64,000 bases of DNA from Phycisphaerales bacterium (GTDB taxonomy: Bacteria > Planctomycetota > Phycisphaerae > Phycisphaerales > UBA1924), in NCBI GenBank assembly GCA_029260515.1, contig JAJDDC010000063.1, positions 1 to 64,000 on the forward strand. Direction: 5' to 3'. Positions 26,056 to 34,746 of the stretch are shown here, piece after piece. The notes under the pieces are model-generated. The model was not told where the DNA came from. It saw only the letters and a list, made by a program, of their open reading frames with translations, and did no database searches. Made by a program: the position numbers and the translations under genes. Numbering within the stretch: the stretch's first letter is position 1; the number at the start of each line of letters is the position of its first letter.

Positions 26056-27504
26056 TCAGTCCATGGGCGCCAGATCCACGACGATCGGCAGGTGGTCGCT
26101 GGCGCGCGAGTCGTCGGCCTCTAGACCCATCGCGGCCCGGGCGCTGTGGCTCAGCGCGGCGCTCTCGACGACGCAGGCGAACGTGTTGTCGAGCACGGCG
26201 TCCGAGTAGACCACCCAGTCCAGGCGTCCGGGCGTGAAGGCGCTCTTGTCGTCGGTCCACGTGTGCGTGGTCCGCTCGCCCCAGACGAGCGGGGAGACGG
26301 TCGCCAGGTCGGTGTCGTCGGCGTCGAGCGAGGCGCGGAGGATGTCCAGCGGCGGGCGCGAGCCCACGAGGTTCAGGTCGCCCCCGAGCACGCATCGCTC
26401 GATGCCGTGCTCGTCGAGGACGCGCCGGACGTGGTCGTTGATGGCGCGCGCCTCGCGCTTGCGCTGCTCGTCTTCGGGGCTTCCCGCGAAGCCGCAGCAC
26501 TTGAGATGGATCGAGCCGGCGAGCAGCGGGCCACCCGGCGCGTCGATGACCGCGCCGACGAAGCGGACGGGCCAGCCCGAGCCCTGCGCGTGCACCGGCT
26601 CGTCCACGGCGTGGATGATCGGATAGCGGGAGATGACGGCGACGCCCGCGCGGTCCCCGGGGTGGGCGACCGCGTGCCAGCCCGTCTCGCTCGGCGCGTG
26701 CTCGTCGAACCACGCCTCGAGCCTGGCGGCGTTCCACGCGTCCCACTCCTGGACGAGCACGACGTCCGGCGACAGCGCCGTGTACAGGCGCGCGAACGCG
26801 TCGGGCGCGCGCTCGGGCGAGGCGTGCAGGACGTTGTGGCTCACGACACGGAGTGCGCCCGCGGGCGGGGGGACGGGGCCGGCCGACGGGCGGCGGGCAC
26901 GCGGGGCGGGCAGGACGACCTCGAAGCTCTCGCCCCGCCAGAGCGGCGCCCCGGCGTTGTCGGTCTGGACGACCACGCCCCGGACGCGCCCCTCCCCCCA
27001 GAGGCGGGAGAGCGCGGGGACGCCGCGGGCGTCGTCGGGGTCGAACCCGCGGCTGATGCGAAGCTCGTAGTCGCTCGCGGCGTAGGTCGGGGCGAACTCG
27101 AGGGCGACGTCTGTGTGCGCGAGCGTCCGGCGCTGCCCGCCCGCGTGCGCGTACGCGCGGGCGCCGAGGGCGAGGGCGGCGCCCTTGTCGCTGGGCAGGG
27201 GGGAGATCTGGATCTCCAGATCGACGCCCAGTGAATCGGCGTGGAGCCCGGTCGTCGCGTCGGCGTCGAGGTCGAACAGGACGCGTGTGCAGCGCTGCCC
27301 GCCCTGGAGTGTGAGGGTCTCGTCGGGGCTGAAGCGGACGAAGATCGAGGACGCGTCGGCCGATGCGGTGACGGACAAGGGCCAGTCGTCCTGCTCGCCG
27401 TCGATCGTGATCCGCGGCGATTGCGCGCACGCGGTCAGCGACGGCGCGAGCAGCGCGAGGGCGAGGGGCGAGAGCACGGCGGCCAGAGAGCGTCTCATTG
27501 TCAT
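26056..27504 (-). CDS. Endonuclease/exonuclease/phosphatase-family lipoprotein
   Basis: About 482 residues. ATG 27504 and ATG 27498 are both possible; the second is better spaced from GGGGGA. A lipoprotein signal ends at the lipobox LTAC. The N-terminal third (TIDGEQDDWP, then FVRFSPDETLTLQ) resembles CBM9-like beta-sandwich domains. From about 225 the exonuclease-endonuclease-phosphatase fold is clear: RVVSHNVLHASP, VLVQEWD with the metal-binding Glu, GGDLNLVGSRP, LDWVVYSD and the final SDHLPIVVDL with the catalytic Asp-His. Substrate could be nucleic acid or a phosphodiester lipid. It lies 22 bases after the coiled-coil gene, likely the same transcript. Confidence 0.85.
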   Translation of the reverse strand: MTMRRSLAAVLSPLALALLAPSLTACAQSPRITIDGEQDDWPLSVTASADASSIFVRFSPDETLTLQGGQRCTRVLFDLDADATTGLHADSLGVDLEIQISPLPSDKGAALALGARAYAHAGGQRRTLAHTDVALEFAPTYAASDYELRISRGFDPDDARGVPALSRLWGEGRVRGVVVQTDNAGAPLWRGESFEVVLPAPRARRPSAGPVPPPAGALRVVSHNVLHASPERAPDAFARLYTALSPDVVLVQEWDAWNAARLEAWFDEHAPSETGWHAVAHPGDRAGVAVISRYPIIHAVDEPVHAQGSGWPVRFVGAVIDAPGGPLLAGSIHLKCCGFAGSPEDEQRKREARAINDHVRRVLDEHGIERCVLGGDLNLVGSRPPLDILRASLDADDTDLATVSPLVWGERTTHTWTDDKSAFTPGRLDWVVYSDAVLDNTFACVVESAALSHSARAAMGLEADDSRASDHLPIVVDLAPMD

Positions 27505-27526
27505 CCCCCGCGAGCGTCCGCGTGCA

Positions 27527-28237
27527 TCAAGAAGCAAAGGCGAGCGCCACGACAACGAGCGTGACGACCATCATGACGGCGACGGCGCCAACCGCGGCGA
27601 GCATCGCACGGTTCGAGCGCTCGAGCGTCCTGGCCAGCGCCCGCTCGCGGTCCATGTCCGACCGGCGCAGGTCGGCGAGCGTGCTGGTGAGGCGGGCGGT
27701 CGAGTCGCCGAGCCCGACGATCGCGGTCCGGAAGCCCTCGATCGACTCGGTCATCCGGTCCTCGCTCTGGGCGCTGCGGAGGGCGAGAGCGCGGACGTCG
27801 TCGAAGGCCTCGTGCTGGCGGGCGACCGCGCCCAGCTGGCTGGCGTTGTGCTGGCGGGTCGCCTCGGCCAGTGCGCGGACGGCCTCGTTGAGCTCGGCGC
27901 CCTGGTCGCGGATCGTCGGCATCGCGTCGAGCGAAACCGCGGTCTTGTCGGCCAGCTCGACCAGGCGATCGGACCGGCGTTCCTGGCGGTCGAGGTGGTC
28001 GTCCACCTTGCGGACGACGGCGAGGACCTCGTGGTAGTTGCGTTGCAGCTCGGCGATGGTCTCGGTCGTCATCTTCCTGGGCGAGAGGTTGGCCGGATCA
28101 CGCTGCGACCCCGGCGCGTCGTCGGAGATGTCGATCGCGACAGGGGTGTTCGGGAGGGCGTCGGTCGAGGCATCGGCGGAGCGTGCGCCCCCTCGTCTCG
28201 AGCCGAGCATCCGTGCAAGGCCATTCATGACGCCCAT
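27527..28237 (-). CDS. Tail-anchored coiled-coil membrane protein
   Basis: 236 residues (ATG 28237; ATG 28228 also possible). Residues 55-205 are predicted coiled coil (heptads rich in Leu, Ala, Arg, Asp), and residues 211-235 form a single hydrophobic helix at the very C-terminus (AMLAAVGAVAVMMVVTLVVV). There is no signal peptide, so the coil should face the cytoplasm. Family not recognised; such proteins are frequent in planctomycetes as hypothetical proteins. First gene of a two-gene unit with the EEP-family lipoprotein. Confidence 0.75.
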   Translation of the reverse strand: MGVMNGLARMLGSRRGGARSADASTDALPNTPVAIDISDDAPGSQRDPANLSPRKMTTETIAELQRNYHEVLAVVRKVDDHLDRQERRSDRLVELADKTAVSLDAMPTIRDQGAELNEAVRALAEATRQHNASQLGAVARQHEAFDDVRALALRSAQSEDRMTESIEGFRTAIVGLGDSTARLTSTLADLRRSDMDRERALARTLERSNRAMLAAVGAVAVMMVVTLVVVALAFAS

Positions 28238-28616
28238 GGAATCACTCCCGATGGGGCGGTCTGCCCCGGCGGGTGCAGGTTACGTGCATCGTGCCATCGA
28301 CGCCAGACGAGCGGACGCGCACTCGCGGCGAGGGGCGCCCCTGGCTGAACAGGACCGGGCGCGCGATCCCATCGGGGAAACCCGTAGACCCGCGACGATG
28401 CGGTGGGCGAGCGCGTCGGAGCCACGAGATGCGGCCGGGCGCCCGGGCCCCGGGCGGGTCCGTGAGGCGACGGGTTTGTACGGGCGGGGAACAGACGGAA
28501 TCAGACAACGCGAACGCGCCCACCGGCGCCTCAGGGCGCCTGCTCCGGCGGCTGCAACCGTGTACCCGGACACGGGTAGCACCGGGCGTCCTGTATTATT
28601 TCCCATATAGGCAAAA
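28238..28616. other. 379-base divergent intergenic region
   Basis: No supported gene. A possible -10 element TATTAT lies at 28594-28599 just before the DCC-domain gene, without a good -35 box. Several GC-rich short inverted repeats but no T-runs. Confidence 0.4.
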
Positions 28617-30410
28617 ATGGAAACAAACAGTGGGCAACGGGCGTCGATGACACGGCAAGACTCTTGCGAGACCGAACCAGGGGCGTCGGGCGGGCTCGTG
28701 CTCTTCGACGGCGTGTGCAACCTGTGCAACGCCGCGGTGGGCTGGATTATCGCGCGGGACCGCCGCGGGCGGTTCCGGTTCGCCTCGCTCCAGTCGGACG
28801 CGGCCGGGCGTGAGCTCTGTGCGCACGGTGTCTCGGGCGACCTGCCCGACAGCATCGTGCTGATCGACGACGACGGCGTGCACACGCAATCAGAGGCCGT
28901 GCTCCGGATCGCGTCTGGGCTCGGGCTGCCCTGGTCGTTGGCGGGCGTCGCCCGTGTGCTGCCCGGGGCGTTGCGCGACGCGGCGTACTCGTGTGTGGCG
29001 CACCACCGGTACCGTTGGTTCGGGCGACGCCAGGCGTGCATGCTCCCGAGCGAGGCGCTGATGGCCAGGTTCCTCGACGCCGACGAGCCGCCTCGTGTCA
29101 TCGAGGCCGACGACCGTTCGAGTGGGGCGGGATCGGGAGCCCCGGCGTGGGTGTCGGGTCTCGGGCGTCTCGGTCTGAGGACGCTGTGCTGCTACTTCTT
29201 GATCTACCTGTTCTCGTTCCCGCTCAACCGTGTGCCGTGGATCCGCTGGTTCGCATCGTTCTACGAAGGAAACTGGGGGCGGCTCGTCCCCTGGTTCGCG
29301 GGACGGGTCTTCGGCGTGCCTGCCCCCCGGGGAGGGATGGGCAGCGGCGACCGCGTGTTCGACTACGTCCAGCTGCTGCTCATATTCGTGTTCGCGGTTC
29401 TCGCGGGGATCGCCTGGCACGCGATCGCGCGCGGGCGCCCGATCTCGGGCCGGGTCCTCGACGCCTTCCGGGTCTACTGCAGGTACTGCCTCGCGTTCGT
29501 GATGATCATGTACGGCTGGGCGAAGGTCTTCCCGGTGCAGATGCCCCACCCGGGCCCCGACCGCCTGATCCAATCGTTCGGCGACGCGTCGCCGCTCGGT
29601 CTGCTCTGGACCTCGATCGGCTCGAGCCCCGGGTACGAGATGCTCTCGGGGTCCGCCGAGGTCGTGGGCGGCATGCTCCTGTTCTGGCGACGGACGACGC
29701 TCCTGGGCGCGATCATTCTCGCGGGTGTGCTCGTCAACGTTGTGGCGCTCAACTTCTTCTACGACGTGCCGGTGAAGCTGTTCTCCTCGCATTTGCTCAT
29801 GGTCTCGCTGATCCTCATCGCGCCGGACGCCGTGAGGCTGGCCTCGGTTGTCGTGCTGAACCTGCCGGCCCAGCCGCGGGTTCTGCGTCCGTACACATCG
29901 CGGAGGAAATGGGTGTTGCTCGGCGCCCTCGGTGTCAAGCTGTCGCTGATCGGGTACTTCGGCGTCTACCCGGCCGTCCAGTGGTACCGCATGCTTACCC
30001 CGCTGGGCATGGTGGGTCCCAAGCACGCCCTGCACGGGGTGTACATCGTGGAGTCGTTCACACGCGACGGGGTCGCCGACCGAGACAACGAGGACGCGGA
30101 CCGATGGGTGCGCCTGGGTATCAGCTGGAGGGGGATACGGAGCACGATCGGCGTCCAGCGCGCGACGGGGGTGACCGCACGCTACGCCCTGACGATCCGC
30201 GACGAGGACTCTGAAATCGACATCAGGGTGTTCGAAACGACAGACACCCAGGCACTCGAGTTCACGCTGCTCGACGACGAGCGCGTGCGCATCACCGGAG
30301 AGTTTGACGGCGCCACGATCGACGCCACCATGCGTCGCTCGGACGAGAGCTCGAGCCTGCTCATCTCGCGCGGGTTCCGCTGGGTCAACGAGACCACCTT
30401 CAACCGATGA
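28617..30410 (+). CDS. DCC1-like thiol-disulfide oxidoreductase fused to a DoxX/HTTM-like membrane protein
   Basis: 597 residues from ATG 28617 (ATG 28647 is an alternative). Residues 27-135 are a DCC1-like (DUF393) thioredoxin-fold domain with its FDGVCNLC motif at 30-37, the two Cys being the redox pair, and later Cys/His pairs (SCVAHHRYRWFGRR). From about 182 to 470 there are seven or more hydrophobic segments including YCRYCLAFVMIMYGWAKVFP and LFWRRTTLLGAIILAGVLVNVVALNFFYDVP, which resemble DoxX-type quinone-linked membrane proteins. A soluble C-terminal part ends in GFRWVNETTFNR. The whole suggests a membrane redox protein. No redox partner gene adjoins it. Confidence 0.82.
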   Translation: METNSGQRASMTRQDSCETEPGASGGLVLFDGVCNLCNAAVGWIIARDRRGRFRFASLQSDAAGRELCAHGVSGDLPDSIVLIDDDGVHTQSEAVLRIASGLGLPWSLAGVARVLPGALRDAAYSCVAHHRYRWFGRRQACMLPSEALMARFLDADEPPRVIEADDRSSGAGSGAPAWVSGLGRLGLRTLCCYFLIYLFSFPLNRVPWIRWFASFYEGNWGRLVPWFAGRVFGVPAPRGGMGSGDRVFDYVQLLLIFVFAVLAGIAWHAIARGRPISGRVLDAFRVYCRYCLAFVMIMYGWAKVFPVQMPHPGPDRLIQSFGDASPLGLLWTSIGSSPGYEMLSGSAEVVGGMLLFWRRTTLLGAIILAGVLVNVVALNFFYDVPVKLFSSHLLMVSLILIAPDAVRLASVVVLNLPAQPRVLRPYTSRRKWVLLGALGVKLSLIGYFGVYPAVQWYRMLTPLGMVGPKHALHGVYIVESFTRDGVADRDNEDADRWVRLGISWRGIRSTIGVQRATGVTARYALTIRDEDSEIDIRVFETTDTQALEFTLLDDERVRITGEFDGATIDATMRRSDESSSLLISRGFRWVNETTFNR

Positions 30411-30431
30411 TCGCGACGCAGAAACCCGAAG

Positions 30432-30519
30432 CGGAGAGGGGGGGATTCGAACCCCCGATGACGGAAACCGCCATACCGGATTTCGAATCCGGCGCATTCA
30501 ACCGCTCTGCCACCTCTCC
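30432..30519 (-). tRNA. tRNA-Ser, anticodon CGA
   Basis: 88 bases on the minus strand. Acceptor GGAGAGG pairs with CCTCTCC, discriminator G. The anticodon stem CCGGA/TCCGG encloses TTCGAAA, giving anticodon CGA (codon UCG). The long variable arm and the T arm GGGGGTTCGAATCCCCC are those of a class II serine tRNA. CCA is not encoded. It lies 21 bases after the DCC-domain gene, on the other strand. Confidence 0.97.
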
Positions 30520-30579
30520 GTGAGGTCCGCCGAACTCGTCGGCGGGCGGGCACCAGTTTAGGCCTGCGACCGAGATCAT

Positions 30580-31185
30580 TCAGCCGCGTGCCGCCCGGGC
30601 GCTCACGGCGCGGCAGAGCGCGTCGTACAGCTCCTCGGGCTCGGCCATCCGCCCGGCGCCCACCTGGCGGCACGCCTGCCACCCCTCGCCCGGGCCCACC
30701 AGTTCGTACCCATCGTCCGCGAGCGTGCGCACGTTCCGGCGTGTCGCCGGCTGCGACCACATTACGCGGTTCATCGACGGCGCCAAGAGCACCGGCGTGC
30801 GAGCGCGGTCGATCGCGCTGAGGATCAGCGTCACCACGTCGTCGGCACGCCCGGTCGCCAGGCGGGCCAGGCAGTCCATCGTGCACGGGGCGACGATCGC
30901 GGCGTCGGCCTCGGAGGCGAGGGCGATGTGCTGCGGGTCGTGCGCCTCGACGTGCTCCCACGGGCTCGTGTACACCGGGCGCCCGGACAACGCCTGGAAC
31001 GTGATCGGCGCGACGAACTGGGCAGCCGCGGGCGTCATGGCGACGGTCACGTCCGCGCCAGACTGCGCGAGCCGGCTCACGAGCGACGCGGTCTTGTACG
31101 CCGCGATCCCGCCGGTCACGCCGACGATCACCCGCTTGCCGGCGAGCTCCGGGGTTGTTGGGTTGTCCGCGTTGTCAGGGGTCAC
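30580..31185 (-). CDS. coaC: Phosphopantothenoylcysteine decarboxylase (flavoprotein), CoaC only
   Basis: 201 residues, the length of the flavin-dependent decarboxylase half alone. It removes CO2 from 4'-phosphopantothenoylcysteine in coenzyme A synthesis. Family features: VTGGIAAYK (FMN phosphate site), the HIALA histidine, PSMNRVMW, and the active-site Cys in ACRQVGAGRM (usual form ACG..G.GRM). The CoaB synthetase half that normally follows in bacteria (CoaBC) is absent here, as the gene stops at 30580 before the tRNA. It follows rpoZ by 25 bases on the same strand. Confidence 0.88.
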   Translation of the reverse strand: MTPDNADNPTTPELAGKRVIVGVTGGIAAYKTASLVSRLAQSGADVTVAMTPAAAQFVAPITFQALSGRPVYTSPWEHVEAHDPQHIALASEADAAIVAPCTMDCLARLATGRADDVVTLILSAIDRARTPVLLAPSMNRVMWSQPATRRNVRTLADDGYELVGPGEGWQACRQVGAGRMAEPEELYDALCRAVSARAARG

Positions 31186-31210
31186 GGGGTGCGTCCGCCC
31201 CTCGTGCGGT

Positions 31211-31450
31211 TCAGAGCAGCGGCTCGTCGCCCGCCGCGATCTGGGCCGAGTCCTCGGGGGCGTCGGCCAGTGCGATCTTCTCGCGCATGATCTCTTCGAT
31301 CACGAGCTCGAGGTCCGATCGGCCGTCGCGCTCGACGAGCGGGCGGGCGCCCTCCATCAGCTCGCACAGGCGGCGTTGGATCAGGGCGCACAGCTTGAAC
31401 CGTCCGCCGACCTTGTTCACAATCTCATCGCTTTTCAGAGCTTCGATCAT
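31211..31450 (-). CDS. rpoZ: RNA polymerase omega subunit
   Basis: 79 residues. Begins MIEALKSDEIVNKVGGRFKLCALIQRR, matching the omega pattern (normally D.ll.k..nrf.Lv..aakRarql). The tail is acidic, as usual. It assists RNA polymerase assembly. Start ATG 31450 with AAGGG upstream; longer in-frame readings lack coding character. Followed by coaC, the usual neighbour of rpoZ in many bacteria (gmk-rpoZ-coaBC), which strengthens the call. Confidence 0.85.
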   Translation of the reverse strand: MIEALKSDEIVNKVGGRFKLCALIQRRLCELMEGARPLVERDGRSDLELVIEEIMREKIALADAPEDSAQIAAGDEPLL

Positions 31451-31703
31451 CGGGTACCCTTGGAGCACGCCTTGCCCACGCCCGCTCGGGGTCCCGACCC
31501 CGGGGCGGCGGCTTGGTGGCCATTGCTCGCAGGGCAACTGTAGACCCGGCCCCCCCCGTCCGCTGGGGCTCCCGGGGGCCCTGCCGCACAGCGTCCGGGT
31601 GGTCCACGCCCGGGCGCCGAGCCGATGCTCGCAGCTGTTCAGTCCCAGTCCGGACCCGCCCCAACCGACCTGGGCGCCCGGACGCGTCAGGAGTACCCGC
31701 AGG

Positions 31704-32315
31704 ATGCCCGAGAGCCCCACACGATTCGAGGCCGGCGACCGTGTGATCCACGCGGGGCGCCCGGAGTGGGGGACGGGCCACGTCGCCCGGGCCGCCGCGG
31801 ACGCGCACGAGGGTCGCCCGTGCCAGCGGCTGACCATCCGCTTCGAGCGTGCGGGCGTCAAGACGCTCTCGACGGGCGTCGCGGCGTTGCGCCGCGCGGG
31901 GGCCGAGGCGAGCGTCAACGGCGACGAGCCCCACGCGCTGGGCGAGCCCGACGCCAACCCGCAGGAGGTCATGACCCGCCTGCCCGACAGCGCCCGCGAC
32001 CCGTTCGCCGCGCCGCTCGCGCGCCTCGGCGCGACGCTCGACTTGTACCGCTTCGGACGCGACGGCGGGTCGCTTCTCGACTGGGCCGCCTCGCAGTCCG
32101 GCCTGCCCGACCCGCTCACCCGTTTCAGCCGTCACGACCTGGAAGACCTCTACGACCGGTTCGTCCACCGCCTCGACGAGCACCTGGGCCAGCTGATCGT
32201 GGAGGTGAAGCGATCGGTGGGCACGGGCGTGAGTGAGACGGAGCTGCAGCGTGTGGTGACCGGCGCCCCCGAGGCGGGGCGGGCAGCGCTCAAGCGACTC
32301 AGCCGATCGCGTTGA
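31704..32315 (+). CDS. DUF3553-domain protein
   Basis: 203 residues. ATG 31704 follows AGGAG at 31689-31693. Residues 7-60 (FEAGDRVIHAGRPEWGTGHV, then RLTIRFERAGVKTLST) match the DUF3553 small beta-barrel, which is related to the CarD/UvrD C-terminal RNA-polymerase-binding fold. The rest is alpha-helical with conserved-looking ARLGATLDLYRFGRDGGSLLDW and DLEDLYDRF. Similar proteins are common in planctomycetes and remain uncharacterised; a transcription-related role is only an inference from the barrel. Divergent from rpoZ. Confidence 0.8.
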   Translation: MPESPTRFEAGDRVIHAGRPEWGTGHVARAAADAHEGRPCQRLTIRFERAGVKTLSTGVAALRRAGAEASVNGDEPHALGEPDANPQEVMTRLPDSARDPFAAPLARLGATLDLYRFGRDGGSLLDWAASQSGLPDPLTRFSRHDLEDLYDRFVHRLDEHLGQLIVEVKRSVGTGVSETELQRVVTGAPEAGRAALKRLSRSR

Positions 32316-32555
32316 TCCGACGCAACATCCCTGCGCAGACCGACGCGAGCGACGCGCGGCGTGGTTCGTCCCGTGTCGGTCGATCGCCGCGCCGACGCAC
32401 TCACGCGCGTGATTCCCGGGCCTCGACGATTTCTCGCACAACGGTGGGTCGCCCCCCCTCGGGCGTGTACCTCTCTGGCTCAGAGCCGCCCGGCTCGAGA
32501 GAGAGACCGGCGGGCCCGGGCCCGTCGACAACATAAGAGACGAGGGAGTTGCGTC

Positions 32556-32846
32556 ATGAACGACCACGAGTTCCAGGAGAAGCTCGGAGAGCTGATCCGC
32601 CGGATCGGGGAGGTCCCCGAGAGCCAGCGTCCGGCGCTCGAGAAGCTCGCCGCCGACACCCGCGCCCGCCACGACCGGATGAAGACGATGATCGGCGAGC
32701 TCCAAGATTCGCTCGATTACCTCCGCCTGAGCGTGAAGTACCTCGTCTTCGACCTGGAGGCGACCCGGCGCGAGAACAAGTACCTGCGCTCGCTCATCGA
32801 GGCCGAGGCGGAGGCCGAGAGCGAGCCCGAGGACGAGACCGACTGA
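32556..32846 (+). CDS. Small coiled-coil cytoplasmic protein
   Basis: 96 residues. ATG 32556 follows GAGGGAG. The N-terminal half begins MNDHEFQEKLGELIRRIGEVPE and continues as helix; the middle, from HDRMKTMIGELQDSLDYLRLSVKYLVFDLEATRREN, is a strongly predicted coiled coil; the C-terminus is acidic (EAEAEAESEPEDETD). No signal peptide or membrane helix. Family not recognised, but the strong ribosome site and codon bias make it a real gene. Preceding 240 bases contain only short inverted repeats. Confidence 0.78.
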   Translation: MNDHEFQEKLGELIRRIGEVPESQRPALEKLAADTRARHDRMKTMIGELQDSLDYLRLSVKYLVFDLEATRRENKYLRSLIEAEAEAESEPEDETD

Positions 32847-32966
32847 ATACTCCTGCCCGCCCCGCCAGCCCTGTTGTCGGCCCCGGACCGCGGCGCCCAC
32901 TGCCCCGCCCGCCCGCCCCTTCGGCGCTACCCTCATGCCTCGCCGGGGCCCTCCCGGCGTGCGCCC

Positions 32967-33056
32967 GGAACGGTGCCCGAGAGGCTGAAGGGGCCGGATT
33001 GCTAATCCGGTGTACGGGGTAAACCCGTACCGAGGGTTCGAATCCCTCCCGTTCCG
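32967..33056 (+). tRNA. tRNA-Ser, anticodon GCT
   Basis: 90 bases. Acceptor GGAACGG pairs with CCGTTCC, discriminator G. The anticodon stem CCGGA/TCCGG encloses TTGCTAA, giving GCU (codons AGC/AGU). A long variable arm (GTACGGG...CCCGTAC) and T arm AGGGTTCGAATCCCT confirm a class II serine tRNA. CCA is not encoded. Confidence 0.97.
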
Positions 33057-33459
33057 CTTACGACCCACCGCCCCACTCGGCGGGGTTCGGTCCTGCAAAC
33101 TATTTTGCGCCCGCGCACGCTTCTCTGGCTTGCCCACTTTCTCACTTCGGGCGCCGTCGCCGTGCGCGTCTCGCGAGCTCGTGACGATGGGCTTGGGCGA
33201 GAAGCCACGGCTCGACATTGACTTACGGGTGTTTGCACGGGCTAAGCACGACGCGATCACCTCGTCGGTGGTGTCGTCGCGCGCCTGCACGCTCGGGACA
33301 GGCGCACCGCAATCTCCGTGTTTTCGTGCGGCGTTCCCACGCGTGCCAACTAGTTTGGACGGTGGATGTGTTGGCGGGATGTCCCGCGGGGGTATCGCCG
33401 CATCGGTCGTTATACCAACGCGACCGTTTGTTGGTTGTTCGATTCAGAGGGAGATCGAC
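33057..33459. other. 403-base region before the LVIVD-repeat gene
   Basis: No gene recognised. Base composition is less GC-rich than the surroundings, especially 33290-33450, consistent with a promoter-bearing or recently acquired segment; AGAGGGAG at 33446-33453 is the ribosome site of the next gene. Confidence 0.4.
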
Positions 33460-34737
33460 ATGAAGGTGAGCAGATTCGCTGCCCTGGCCTGTGCGCTGTT
33501 GGTTACAACCGGCGCCCAGGGCGAAGAACTCCACCCGATGATCCTCGGGACGTACGACACGCCGAACTTCGCGCGGGGTGTCGTGGTCATGGGCAATGTC
33601 GCCTATGTCACCGACCAGGGCGCCGGGCTGCTGATCATCGACGTATCTATGCCCGAGACACCGACGCTCCGGGGCTCGGTCGGTCTGCCCGGCTCGGCCC
33701 GTGGCGTCGCTGTGGACGGGAACTACGCGTTCGTCGCCGCAGAGGAAGCCGGCCTCCACGTCGTTGATATCTCCGACCCCACGATGCCAACGCTCGTGGG
33801 CACTGTCGATACACCGGGCTCGGCCCAGAGCGTCGTCGTCAGCGGCGCGATGGCCTACGTGGCGGACCGGCAGTGTGGCCTGCATGTGATCGACGTGATC
33901 GACCCGTCCGACCCTGTCATCTTCGGCTCGCGCTCGCTCCCCGGTCTCGCGCTGGACGTGGCGATCGCCGGCGACGACGCTGCGGTCGCGTGCTTCGGTG
34001 CAGGCGTGTGCTTCGTCGACATTTCCATGCCGATGGCGCCCGCCATCCGCGACATACAGTCTTCACCCGCTCGGGCCCTTTCACTGACGCGCGACAACGG
34101 GACCGTCTACGTTGCGGCCGAGAACTCGGGCCTCTTCATCATCGACGCCGGCAACATGATGACCGCCCCCTCCGTCCTCGGATCGGTGGGCACGGACGGC
34201 TCGGCGCAGAGTGTCCGTGTCCGCGACGGTCGCGCCTTTGTCGCGAACTTCTCCGATGGCATGCGCATCTTCAACGTTGAGGACCCGATGAGCCCCGAGG
34301 ACCTGGGCGGCGTGGATACGCCGAACTCGGCCGTCGGCATCGCACTCGATGTCGGCCTCAAGGTCTACATGGCTGACGGCTTCGCCGGCCTGCACGTCAT
34401 CTGCATCCCCGAGGCCATCGCCTGCAGCACAGCCGACGTCGCCCCGCCCTTCGGCGTGCTCGATTTCTCTGACGTGCTCGCGTTCCTCAACGCCTTCGAC
34501 AACCACGAGGCGTCGGCCGACCTGGCCCAGCCCGCCGGGATCATGGATTTCACGGACATGCTCACGTTCCTCGAGGCGTTCGGGGATGGGTGCTATTACT
34601 ACAACACGTGCCCCGTCGCCGGGCGGTACTTCTACCACCCGGACAGCTTCGCAGAGTGCCTGCCCCTGCCGGCCGCGGTGGTGGCGGCCGCAGTCCCGTT
34701 CATCGGGTACATCAGGAGGCGCAGCGCGAAAGCGTAA
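33460..34737 (+). CDS. LVIVD-repeat surface protein with dockerin-like domain and C-terminal anchor
   Basis: 425 residues. ATG 33460 opens a signal peptide (MKVSRFAALACALLVTTGAQG). Residues 30-330 hold about six repeats of roughly 43 residues with LLIIDVSMPETP-type cores (LHVVDISDPTMP, LHVIDVIDPSDP, VCFVDISMPMAP, LFIIDAGNMM, MRIFNVEDPMSP), the LVIVD beta-propeller-like repeat. Residues 345-385 form the dockerin-like pair (VLDFSDVLAFLNAF and IMDFTDMLTFLEAF). The end is LPLPAAVVAAAVPFIGYIRRR, which looks like a variant PEP-CTERM-type signal. Probably displayed at the cell surface; ligand unknown. Confidence 0.88.
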   Translation: MKVSRFAALACALLVTTGAQGEELHPMILGTYDTPNFARGVVVMGNVAYVTDQGAGLLIIDVSMPETPTLRGSVGLPGSARGVAVDGNYAFVAAEEAGLHVVDISDPTMPTLVGTVDTPGSAQSVVVSGAMAYVADRQCGLHVIDVIDPSDPVIFGSRSLPGLALDVAIAGDDAAVACFGAGVCFVDISMPMAPAIRDIQSSPARALSLTRDNGTVYVAAENSGLFIIDAGNMMTAPSVLGSVGTDGSAQSVRVRDGRAFVANFSDGMRIFNVEDPMSPEDLGGVDTPNSAVGIALDVGLKVYMADGFAGLHVICIPEAIACSTADVAPPFGVLDFSDVLAFLNAFDNHEASADLAQPAGIMDFTDMLTFLEAFGDGCYYYNTCPVAGRYFYHPDSFAECLPLPAAVVAAAVPFIGYIRRRSAKA

Positions 34738-34746
34738 GCTGCAGAC

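Noticed and set aside
33218..33463. Small plus-strand open frame before the LVIVD-repeat gene.
   Set aside because: No ribosome site, no similarity, overlaps the start of a well-supported gene.
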